Counted from the first letter of the stretch, positions 1 through 5,231 are shown. The stretch: 5,989 nt of DNA from Ruminococcaceae bacterium UBA945 (GCA_002293315.1 DBCZ01000035.1:563-6551), one strand, 5' to 3'. Made by a program: numbers and translations. Notes: generated by a model not told the origin, from the sequence alone.

Positions 1-130
1 GTTGTTTAATTTTCAAGGTCCGATTTTGTGTTGAAGCAGAAATATCAAATGCACTTCCGCTTCACACCCACTTTTATGCCTCCTGCGCAACCGCGCTGTT
101 ACGACATAAATGCGCCCTTTTGAGAGGCGC
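1..130 (-). promoter_or_regulatory. Putative rRNA operon leader, boxA-like 3' end
   Basis: This is the predicted untranslated leader made from the promoter at 137-165, running leftwards out of the window. Read on the minus strand it starts with a short hairpin (GCGCC at 126-130 with GGCGC at 112-116). Its last 20 bases (20 to 1) read GACCTTGAAAATTAAACAAC. That resembles the boxA-type sequence (CTTTGAAAAYT, then AAACA) found in leaders and spacers of Gram-positive rRNA operons. No ORF longer than a few codons is present; an AGGAGG near 78-83 is followed by a GTG frame that stops after 8 codons. I infer that a 16S rRNA gene begins beyond position 1, but none of it is visible. Confidence 0.5.
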
Positions 131-165
131 TTGATAATAATATCAAATCTACTTGAAGATGTCAA
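130..165 (-). promoter_or_regulatory. Strong sigma-A promoter, rRNA type
   Basis: On the minus strand TTGACA (160-165) and TATTAT (137-142) are separated by exactly 17 bp, a match of 11 of 12 to consensus. AT-rich sequence lies directly upstream at about 166-185 (TTTTCTTGAAAAAAC), as expected of an UP element. Initiation is predicted near 129-131. Its strength and the boxA-like leader that follows suggest an rRNA operon promoter. Confidence 0.75.
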
Positions 166-186
166 CTGTTTTTTCAAGAAAATTCG

Positions 187-206
187 GGATTATTTCCTGA
201 TAATCC
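187..206. repeat. 20-bp inverted repeat upstream of the strong promoter
   Basis: GGATTAT (187-193) and ATAATCC (200-206) are perfect 7-bp arms around a 6-base loop, about 21 bp upstream of the -35 box at 160-165. It could be an operator or activator site, or a weak second terminator for the operon to its right. On the plus strand the hairpin is followed by TTTT, but no plus-strand gene is present to be terminated. Confidence 0.35.
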
Positions 207-272
207 TTTTATCGCTGTATCTTGTGCTTTTGCCGTGATTCGACACAAGGATTCCCCTGCTTTCATCATTAC

Positions 273-303
273 AAAAAAGACAGCGCCCCGAAAGAGGCGC
301 TGT
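273..303 (-). terminator. Intrinsic terminator of the LUD/isomerase operon
   Basis: On the minus strand a perfect 8-bp stem (ACAGCGCC with GGCGCTGT, 280-287 and 296-303) encloses an 8-base loop and is followed by a run of six Ts (273-278). It lies about 30 bp after the isomerase stop codon, so it ends that operon and insulates the strong promoter further left. Confidence 0.88.
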
Positions 304-332
304 TATAAGCTGAGACTTTTACGCAAGGCCCT

Positions 333-1202
333 TCACGCGAAGTCAATCCCCTTGAACTTCTTGAACCCTTCCATCGACTTCTTAATGGATTCAATCTCAT
401 CAAGCTTGGTGTGGTCTTGCTCAAGGATAATGAATTCAAGGTTCGGGCATTTCACTGCCGCGTTTATATATGAAGCTATCGGCAGCACGCCGTGACCAAT
501 CTCCGTGAATGAATTCTCGCTCTTCGTGTCACGGAAGACCTTTACATTGATGGTTTTGTTTTCGTCTACAAGCCCATTGAACATCATCATCGTTTCGCCT
601 GCGTCTTCGGGAAAATCCTTCTGATGAAGCAGAATAATCCTGTCTTTATACTTCTTCATAATATTGACGGGATTTTGCCCCGCGCGCGCCGCCCAGTAGG
701 TGTCAAGCTCAATGAAGACGAGAGACGGGTCTGTGTTCTCCATAATCAGGTCATATATAGTCTTGCCTTCGGTGCAGGTCTGGAATTCCTGATAATGATT
801 GTGGTAATAGAAACGCAGCCCGGCTTGCTTGCAGGCCTTGCCGATATTGTTGTAAATCTCGCAGCGGCGTTTCAGATAATCTATGTCTCCATAAGGAAAG
901 AATTCTATATCACAGCCGATTTGCCTGTTTCCGAGCTCGGCATGATACTCCAGCACCTCGTCAAGAGTTTCCACCATCAGCGGGTTAATATGGCAGCCGA
1001 TAATCTCAATTCCGAGGTCATGCAGCTTCTTCTTCACTTTTTTCGCCGGCTCGCCGAAGCCCATGCCGGGGTCGTCAAACGCATTATGGTTCGCCGCCTC
1101 TATATATCTGTATCCCACATCAGCAACCTGCTCCAAAACCTCATAAGGCTTCTCCGCCAAACTGTTACGCACTGAGTAGAGCTGCACTCCAACTTTCGCC
1201 AT
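333..1202 (-). CDS. Sugar phosphate isomerase/epimerase-like TIM-barrel protein
   Basis: A 289-residue cytosolic protein of the xylose isomerase-like / AP endonuclease 2 TIM-barrel superfamily (IolE, tagatose 3-epimerase relatives). Seen in the sequence: an N-terminal strand with the GVQLYSVR motif (residues 5-12), GCHI (69-72), the YHNHYQEF signature (133-140), ELDTYW (165-170), LLHQKDF (191-197), EIGHG (234-238) and ILEQDH (259-264). By family analogy E139, D167, H193 and E261 are the likely ligands of a divalent metal. The length is normal and no key motif is missing. The start is fixed by AGGAG (1212-1216) 9 nt before the ATG. It is the second gene of an operon, 27 nt after the LUD-domain gene. 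Members act on many sugars, and neither the fold nor this neighbour identifies the substrate. Confidence 0.88.
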   Translation of the reverse strand: MAKVGVQLYSVRNSLAEKPYEVLEQVADVGYRYIEAANHNAFDDPGMGFGEPAKKVKKKLHDLGIEIIGCHINPLMVETLDEVLEYHAELGNRQIGCDIEFFPYGDIDYLKRRCEIYNNIGKACKQAGLRFYYHNHYQEFQTCTEGKTIYDLIMENTDPSLVFIELDTYWAARAGQNPVNIMKKYKDRIILLHQKDFPEDAGETMMMFNGLVDENKTINVKVFRDTKSENSFTEIGHGVLPIASYINAAVKCPNLEFIILEQDHTKLDEIESIKKSMEGFKKFKGIDFA

Positions 1203-1229
1203 TTTTTTACACTCCTGTTCTCGTCAATG

Positions 1230-1880
1230 TCAATACCCCAGCTCTTCGCCTACGATAATGACATATATCCTCTCTACCCTCTGCTTGCCTGTCACAAGAT
1301 AGTGGCAGCACATTCTGTCCGGAGAATCGCAGCCGTCTGTCATTTTTCCGTCTTTGGCAATACACATGCCGGTCTTCGCGCAGGGAGTGCCTTTATTGAG
1401 GCGCATCCCATTTGCAGGCGCGGCGACGGTCTTTGCTCTGTACACCGCCGCTTCCAAATCTCTGACTATCTTATTCTTCCCCGCAATGACGATTACCCTT
1501 TTCGGACCATGCGCAATTGCGGAAACCCTATTGGCGTTGCCGTCAACATTATACAGTTCTCCGTCCTCTGTCACGGCGTTCGCACTCGTCAGAAAGGCAT
1601 CACAGGAATGAAGCTTCGCATATACCTCGGCGGGGTCATTTACCTTTGCTCTGTCAAGGAAATTATACTTTCCGCTGTCCATGAGCGCCAGAACCCCGCT
1701 TTCCGAAAGCGTCACAGAACCGCCGCAGGAAATCGTATCGCCGTCGTTCAAAAGCTCCTCAACAAGCTTCAAGGCGTCTTCCTTTGTTTCCGCAAAGCAG
1801 GCCTTCATGCCATTTTTCGCGAGAGCCTCCAGCACTCTCCCGATTTTCAAGTCATATGTCTTACGCGCACTTGCGTCCAT
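1230..1880 (-). CDS. LUD-domain (LutC/YkgG-like, DUF162) protein
   Basis: A soluble protein of 216 residues matching stand-alone LUD-domain proteins of Clostridia. Visible family motifs are GGSVTLSESG (53-62), the segment around SANAVTEDGELYNVDG (99-114), GPKRVIVIAGKNKIV (125-139) and a C-terminal Cys region: C167, C173, C184, C191 and C192 before the end IIVGEELGY. The family is linked to lactate utilisation (LutC), but single-domain clostridial members have no settled reaction. The Cys set could bind metal or an Fe-S cluster; that is inference. I chose the ATG at 1880 because AAGGTG (1887-1892) ends 6 nt before it. ATG 1886 and GTG 1889 lie inside or against that Shine-Dalgarno site and would add 2 or 3 residues. 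It is first in an operon with the isomerase-like gene, behind the promoter at 1923-1951. Confidence 0.87.
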   Translation of the reverse strand: MDASARKTYDLKIGRVLEALAKNGMKACFAETKEDALKLVEELLNDGDTISCGGSVTLSESGVLALMDSGKYNFLDRAKVNDPAEVYAKLHSCDAFLTSANAVTEDGELYNVDGNANRVSAIAHGPKRVIVIAGKNKIVRDLEAAVYRAKTVAAPANGMRLNKGTPCAKTGMCIAKDGKMTDGCDSPDRMCCHYLVTGKQRVERIYVIIVGEELGY

Positions 1881-1922
1881 ATTCATCACCTTATCTCTAT
1901 CATAAAATATTTGCCTATACTA

Positions 1923-1951
1923 ATTATAATCTAAACTCTAACTTTAAGCAA
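1923..1951 (-). promoter_or_regulatory. Sigma-A promoter for the LUD/isomerase operon
   Basis: On the minus strand a perfect TATAAT (1923-1928) lies 17 bp from TTGCTT (1946-1951), a weak 3/6 match for a -35 box. Initiation would fall near 1915-1917, giving a leader of about 35 nt before the ATG at 1880. No operator-like inverted repeat overlaps it. The repeat mosaic starts just upstream. Confidence 0.65.
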
Positions 1952-1957
1952 GCCCGA

Positions 1958-2128
1958 TAAGGGCAATGGACAATTGACAATTGATAATTGATAGTTAAGA
2001 GCAAGGGCAAAAACATTTTAACCCTCTTTTATAAAGAGGCGTTGCCCGGCGGGGTGGCGCGAATGAAATGAGCGACGGGTGTTTTATTCTCGGTGCTCCG
2101 CTAAGTGCGTTGACAGCTAAGGGCAATG
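1958..2128. repeat. Mosaic intergenic repeat block flanked by 11-bp direct repeats
   Basis: No gene is visible in this block. It is bounded by two identical copies of TAAGGGCAATG (1958-1968 and 2118-2128). Inside are AT-rich tandem units (ACAATTGACAATTGATAATT, about 1970-1989), a hairpin (CCTCTTT 2023-2029 with AAAGAGG 2033-2039), and a GC-rich stretch (about 2040-2085). Bases 2003-2038, read on the minus strand, match 5521-5557 closely. Bases 2109-2126 match 5672-5689 in inverted orientation (17 of 18). It is therefore made of copies of short elements dispersed in this genome. No transposase is present. Confidence 0.7.
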
Positions 2129-2133
2129 AATAA

Positions 2134-2177
2134 GCGCGGGAAATGGTTGCTCACGAGGAGAAAACCATCTTCCGCGC
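2134..2177 (-). terminator. Imperfect 15-bp hairpin downstream of the lipoprotein gene
   Basis: GCGCGGGAAATGGTT (2134-2148) is nearly complementary to AACCATCTTCCGCGC (2163-2177), with a 14-base loop. It begins 28 nt after the lipoprotein stop codon, a position suited to ending that transcript. However, the sequence after the stem on the minus strand is TTATTC, not a proper U-run, so it may be a weak terminator, an mRNA-stabilising 3' stem, or part of the adjoining repeat block. Confidence 0.4.
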
Positions 2178-2205
2178 CGTTTTCAGCTTATATTGGCAAT
2201 CCGCA

Positions 2206-2745
2206 TCAGAAAACCTTGAATACTTCGATCGCTCTTTCCTTCTGCTTCTTCACCGCGTCATTCGATTCATTCACGGAGTAAATCATGAGGTACTTGCCGC
2301 TGTCACTGAGATACGCCGTAATCACCTGGTCGAGCATCGCAAACTTGCCGTATGCCTTGACGGAATTCAGCGCGTTCTGCGCTCTTTCGTTGAGGTTGTT
2401 CAAATCGAACTCATATAGCTCAATCTGCGTCTGCTCCTTTTGATAATTCACGACGAACTTGTCGCCCGCCTTCGCGCCGATTGCCTCTTCAGACATCTCC
2501 AGCGGCTCGCCCGCAATGATATAGCTGTCCTTAAGGTATCCCTCCAGCCCTTTGAGGTCCGCCGTATATTTGGCGGGGTCCATCACTTCAAGCTCGGTCG
2601 GCTTGGTTTCGCCCTCTGAGACCTCGGCCTCCGTCGGCAAAATCAGCTCCGTCGCCGCAACTCCCCCCGTGCTCATGCCGGGCATGCAGGCCGTCATTGA
2701 CAACGCCAGAACTATAATCAGTAAAACAAGTAAACCTTTTTTCAT
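2206..2745 (-). CDS. Small secreted lipoprotein of unknown function
   Basis: A protein of 179 residues with a clear lipoprotein signal peptide: MKKG, a hydrophobic core (residues 4-16) and a lipobox ending MTAC, so C20 should be lipidated. A low-complexity linker rich in E, T and P follows (about 30-56), then a mixed alpha/beta domain (about 57-179) with a Lys/Glu-rich helix near the end. I do not recognise the family. The protein should sit on the outer face of the membrane, and its maturation needs signal peptidase II, which the next gene upstream encodes. The start is set by GGAG (2753-2756), 7 nt before the ATG, and by the signal peptide; an in-frame extension to 2814 would pass through the promoter and bury the signal peptide. 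It has its own promoter at 2786-2814. Confidence 0.8.
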   Translation of the reverse strand: MKKGLLVLLIIVLALSMTACMPGMSTGGVAATELILPTEAEVSEGETKPTELEVMDPAKYTADLKGLEGYLKDSYIIAGEPLEMSEEAIGAKAGDKFVVNYQKEQTQIELYEFDLNNLNERAQNALNSVKAYGKFAMLDQVITAYLSDSGKYLMIYSVNESNDAVKKQKERAIEVFKVF

Positions 2746-2785
2746 TTCGCTTCTCCAATATACGTTAGATGTTTCCGTCGATACA

Positions 2786-2814
2786 ACTATATAACTAATC
2801 GCTGTTTGTGTCAA
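2786..2814 (-). promoter_or_regulatory. Near-consensus sigma-A promoter of the lipoprotein gene
   Basis: On the minus strand TTGACA (2809-2814, 6/6) and TATAGT (2786-2791, 5/6) are spaced by 17 bp. The -35 box starts only 5 bp after the stop codon of the upstream lspA fusion gene. Initiation near 2779 gives a leader of about 35 nt with the Shine-Dalgarno site. The lipoprotein should therefore be expressed independently and strongly, with possible extra read-through from upstream. Confidence 0.78.
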
Positions 2815-2819
2815 TCTTC

Positions 2820-4139
2820 CTACAGCTCTGCTTCAAACGGCCACTTGCGCTTCGGCACGCCGCAGGAGACGAGCTCTGTGTCGATTATCTTCTTCGTGCC
2901 GTCGCTTATTTTGCAAGACGGCGTGCTCCATCCGGAAATCTCCCTGCCGCTGAATCTTCTCAGCTCGTTGACGGTTTTTATACCCTTCTCGACGAAAATT
3001 TCCGCCTCGTCCTTCGGCAGCTTGATCAGCAGCTCTGTAATCGGCATTTCCGCATATTTTTCTTTTTCAGGGAATTTCTTGTCAAACTCCGCTGTCTCCT
3101 CGCCGCCGAGCGTCGTAAAGACCTTGTCTTCATGGAATTTCCCGCCCGCTATGCTCGGCTCTTCATCTGTCAGCGGCAAAGCCATCAAAGCGTCAAAGTT
3201 TTTGCCGTCAGGCGCTGTGATGCCGTATTCCGCGGCGTTCACGAAGCCGTAGCGCGGGTAATAATCCGGCTCGCCGTATATAACAATCATCGGGTAATCC
3301 GTCTTTTTGGCCTCTTCAATCGTCTTCTCCATAAGGGTCTTGCCCACACCCTTATTCTGATATTCGGGCAAAACGCTCAACGGGCCGAACGTAAGGACCT
3401 CCGTCTCGCGGCCGTCCTCCCCGACGATTTTCGCCTTTGAATACATGATGTTTCCCACGAGTTTTCCGTTTGCCTCGGCGACGTAATCCAGCTCCTTCAT
3501 GAAGCTCGGCAAATCTCTAAGCTTGTGCGCGAGGAGATGCTCGTTGACAGGGTCACTGACCGTCCAGAAGGCTTCGCGTGTGAGCGCCTCAACCTCATGA
3601 TAGTCCTTTGATTCTTCGAGACGCAGCGTGATTTTCAGCTTCTTTTTGAACATCTCGTTCAAATCGGTATTGGAATATGAGAAAATCACGAAGATGACTA
3701 TAACGATAACCGAAACCGTGACGCACGCGTCGGATAGATTGAAGGTAGGGAAATTAAAAGGCACGAAGCGGATAAAATCAACAACATAGCCGTGCATGAA
3801 TCTGTCAATCAAATTGCCCGTTGCGCCGCCCAGCAGGAAAATCCCCGCATATCTCAGCTTATCCCATTTTTCGGCCCTGGGTATCATCGTGAAGACGAGC
3901 AGCAAGAGCGCAATCAGAACCAAGTTCACCGCCACAAGAATGCCATTTTGATTCAGAAATGTGCCGAACGCCGCACCCGTGTTCTCCACATACTGAAGCT
4001 CCAGAAGCCCCCTGATGAGAACCACGCCCTGCGTGCCCTGGAGGTAGGTGGCGGCAATCCACTTGAAAAGCTGGTCAACGCCCAAAATGGCGAAGAACAT
4101 TATGATTAGTGCCAGAGTTGTATTCCTTTTGTTTTTCAT
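2820..4139 (-). CDS. Signal peptidase II (LspA) fused to GNAT acetyltransferase and alphaCTD-like tail
   Basis: One uninterrupted 439-codon frame with three parts. Residues 1-157 are a complete LspA, the membrane aspartyl protease that cleaves prolipoproteins after lipidation: four hydrophobic segments (about 8-29, 66-86, 95-110, 138-156), DQLFKW (22-27), ENTGAAFG (52-59), GNLIDR with catalytic D112, and FNLSD with catalytic D137. Residues about 168-360 are a YhbS-like GNAT domain with the acetyl-CoA loop QNKGVG (261-266) and YYPRYGF (293-299). Residues about 364-428 resemble the helix-hairpin-helix C-terminal domain of RNA polymerase alpha. Normal LspA is about 150-170 residues. AAGG (4148-4151) lies 8 nt before the ATG. 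The internal ATG at residue 163 has no good Shine-Dalgarno, which favours one polypeptide with the GNAT part in the cytoplasm. It follows the CPBP gene by 29 nt. An assembly indel joining two genes is the main alternative. Confidence 0.85.
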   Translation of the reverse strand: MKNKRNTTLALIIMFFAILGVDQLFKWIAATYLQGTQGVVLIRGLLELQYVENTGAAFGTFLNQNGILVAVNLVLIALLLLVFTMIPRAEKWDKLRYAGIFLLGGATGNLIDRFMHGYVVDFIRFVPFNFPTFNLSDACVTVSVIVIVIFVIFSYSNTDLNEMFKKKLKITLRLEESKDYHEVEALTREAFWTVSDPVNEHLLAHKLRDLPSFMKELDYVAEANGKLVGNIMYSKAKIVGEDGRETEVLTFGPLSVLPEYQNKGVGKTLMEKTIEEAKKTDYPMIVIYGEPDYYPRYGFVNAAEYGITAPDGKNFDALMALPLTDEEPSIAGGKFHEDKVFTTLGGEETAEFDKKFPEKEKYAEMPITELLIKLPKDEAEIFVEKGIKTVNELRRFSGREISGWSTPSCKISDGTKKIIDTELVSCGVPKRKWPFEAEL

Positions 4140-4168
4140 TTTTCTTTCCTTTCAAATTTTCATCATGC

Positions 4169-4984
4169 CTAAAAAATTATGCCTGCCATGACAAATAATA
4201 TATTAACCGCAAAATGCATTACAGTTGAAGCCAGTATCCCCTTTGATGTAAGTGCAATCCCGCCCATGTAAATTCCGCCGAATGCAAACACGGCACATGT
4301 CCACAGCGGGAACCCCAATGACAGATGATACACACCGAACGCAATAGCTGATATAATCAGCGCACCCTGCAGAGAGAATATATCCGTCATCCTCGAAAGT
4401 ATCAGCCCACGCCATATGGTCTCTTCAAGAATGGAATTTACCGCCGCAAACAGCAGCCCATAGCCTATCAAGGCAAGCCCCGGCCTATTTACAAAGAAAA
4501 GAATTAACGCCGGAACCAGGCATATTATGCAAAAGATAATGAGGAAGCTTTTAGTCGTCTCTCTTCTTCCTTTCCATATAAAAGGGAAGAAGATTTCTGC
4601 CCTGAAATCACCTTTATGCAGGCTGTCTGTTTTGGGCTTTTGAATCAGCCTCCATGCTAAGAACAGTGCCATATATCCGATTAAGCCCAGTCTGTTTATT
4701 ACAGTCTCAAGCTCATGCGGCAAAGCATTTGCGATGATAATCTGCTCAAGCGGTGCCGACAGATAACTCCAGCAGACATGTCCGAGCACCACGAAAGCGC
4801 ACAAAAGTAAAAACGCCTTATATTTCTTGTTTAAGAATGAAAGCAAAATAAGCGTTGGGGCAAATATTAAGCTAAATAAAGGGCTATTCAGTTGTGACAG
4901 CAAAACTGTTCCGATAAAAAGTATACCGAAAATTATTTCAGTTTTCATTTTTTTGAAAGGTTGCACCGCTTTATTGGTGTCCAT
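4169..4984 (-). CDS. CPBP-family intramembrane metalloprotease (CAAX/Abi type)
   Basis: A polytopic membrane protein of 271 residues with about eight hydrophobic segments. The family motifs are intact: EETIWRG (187-193; EExxxR, E187/E188/R192), FGVYH (216-220; FxxxH) and HFAVN (257-261; HxxxN), which supply the glutamates and histidines for intramembrane metalloprotease activity. Bacterial members process peptides or are linked to bacteriocin immunity and stress; no bacteriocin gene is nearby, so the substrate is unknown. The start ATG at 4984 follows GGGAGG (4989-4994) by 4 nt, slightly short. An upstream in-frame start at 5035 would translate through the terminator hairpin and was not used. 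It leads a two-gene operon with the lspA fusion. No promoter is visible between it and the tRNA-Glu gene, so expression probably needs read-through. Confidence 0.87.
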   Translation of the reverse strand: MDTNKAVQPFKKMKTEIIFGILFIGTVLLSQLNSPLFSLIFAPTLILLSFLNKKYKAFLLLCAFVVLGHVCWSYLSAPLEQIIIANALPHELETVINRLGLIGYMALFLAWRLIQKPKTDSLHKGDFRAEIFFPFIWKGRRETTKSFLIIFCIICLVPALILFFVNRPGLALIGYGLLFAAVNSILEETIWRGLILSRMTDIFSLQGALIISAIAFGVYHLSLGFPLWTCAVFAFGGIYMGGIALTSKGILASTVMHFAVNILFVMAGIIF

Positions 4985-4997
4985 GAATCCTCCCGAC

Positions 4998-5035
4998 AAA
5001 AGAAAATTGCCTTGCTCGAAAATGAGCAGAGGCAA
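4998..5035 (-). terminator. Intrinsic terminator of the tRNA operon, possible attenuator
   Basis: On the minus strand TTGCCT-C-TGCTC pairs with GAGCA-AGGCAA (5024-5035 and 5007-5017): 11 base pairs with one bulged base and a 6-base loop. TTTTCTTTT follows (4998-5006). It ends 4 bp before the Shine-Dalgarno of the CPBP gene. It should stop most tRNA transcripts; whatever passes it would express the protease/lspA operon. Confidence 0.75.
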
Positions 5036-5060
5036 CCTTGGGCATTAAACGAGCCCAAAG
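5036..5060 (-). other. Second stem-loop between tRNA-Glu and the terminator
   Basis: On the minus strand CTTTGGGC and GCCCAAGG pair over 8 bp (one G-U) around a 9-base loop, directly abutting the terminator stem. It has no U-run. It may protect or direct trimming of the tRNA-Glu 3' trailer, or strengthen the terminator. Confidence 0.5.
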
Positions 5061-5076
5061 CTTCGCCAATGCATGA

Positions 5077-5151
5077 TGGTGACCCGGACGGGACTCGAAC
5101 CCGTGTTACCGCCGTGAAAGGGCGGTGTCTTAACCGCTTGACCACCGGGCC
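5077..5151 (-). tRNA. tRNA-Glu (anticodon UUC)
   Basis: A full cloverleaf of 75 nt including an encoded CCA (5077-5079). The acceptor stem GGCCCGG/CCGGGTC has one G-U pair; the anticodon stem is CCGCC/GGCGG around CTTTCAC, and the anticodon TTC is the complement of 5116-5118. The T arm contains GGTTCGAATCC. It is the second tRNA of a transcript from the promoter at 5414-5443. Its 5' end is 7 nt from the palindrome at 5159-5231, so RNase P must act next to that hairpin. Confidence 0.96.
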
Positions 5152-5158
5152 AGGTAGT

Positions 5159-5231
5159 ACAGTTGAGAGTGAATAGTTGAGAATTGATAGTTAGTGGAAC
5201 TATCAACTGTTAGCTATAAACTAGCAACTGT
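5159..5231. repeat. 73-bp imperfect palindrome between two tRNA genes
   Basis: The element starts ACAGTTG (5159-5165) and ends CAACTGT (5225-5231). Two 34-nt arms around a 5-nt centre (5193-5197) are complementary at 26 of 34 positions, including a perfect inner stem TTGATAGTT/AACTATCAA (5184-5192 and 5198-5206). The left arm shares AATAGTTGAGAAT plus GATAGTT (5172-5192) with 5687-5707 in inverted orientation. It looks like a non-autonomous repeat that lies within the tRNA transcript. No target duplication is obvious. Confidence 0.7.

Noticed and set aside
78..100. AGGAGG plus GTG as the start of a protein gene at the left edge
   Set aside because: The frame stops after 8 codons, and the context (strong promoter, boxA-like leader) fits untranslated rRNA leader sequence.
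624..1175. Plus-strand frame of about 180 codons
   Set aside because: It lies opposite the isomerase-like gene, which has clear family motifs and a ribosome-binding site. The plus-strand translation has no recognisable domain.
1227..1934. Long plus-strand frame of about 235 codons
   Set aside because: It is antisense to the LUD-domain gene and runs through that gene's promoter. The translation is rich in Cys, His and Arg without motifs, as expected of a shadow frame.
1970..1998. CRISPR-like tandem repeats (ACAATTG, ATAATTG units)
   Set aside because: The units are 8-10 bp, directly adjacent and degenerate, with no spacers and no cas genes. They fit an AT-rich dispersed repeat.
2746..2814. 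N-terminal extension of the lipoprotein to a start at 2814
   Set aside because: It would place 23 residues before the signal peptide and overlap the promoter. The ATG at 2745 has a well-spaced GGAG.
2808..3440. Plus-strand frame of about 210 codons
   Set aside because: It lies opposite the GNAT and C-terminal part of the lspA fusion; no motif is visible and it begins over the lipoprotein promoter.
3651..3653. Separate GNAT gene starting at the internal ATG (fusion residue 163)
   Set aside because: The upstream bases GAACGAG give no convincing Shine-Dalgarno and there is no stop codon between the LspA and GNAT parts, so one polypeptide is preferred. Internal initiation cannot be fully excluded.
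4985..5035. N-terminal extension of the CPBP protease to a start at 5035
   Set aside because: Translation would begin inside the terminator hairpin with no ribosome-binding site. GGGAGG points to the ATG at 4984.
4985..5076. T-box riboswitch in front of the CPBP gene
   Set aside because: No T-box core (GGGTGGTACC-like) or specifier-loop structure is visible. The preceding RNA is a complete tRNA-Glu with encoded CCA, not a leader.
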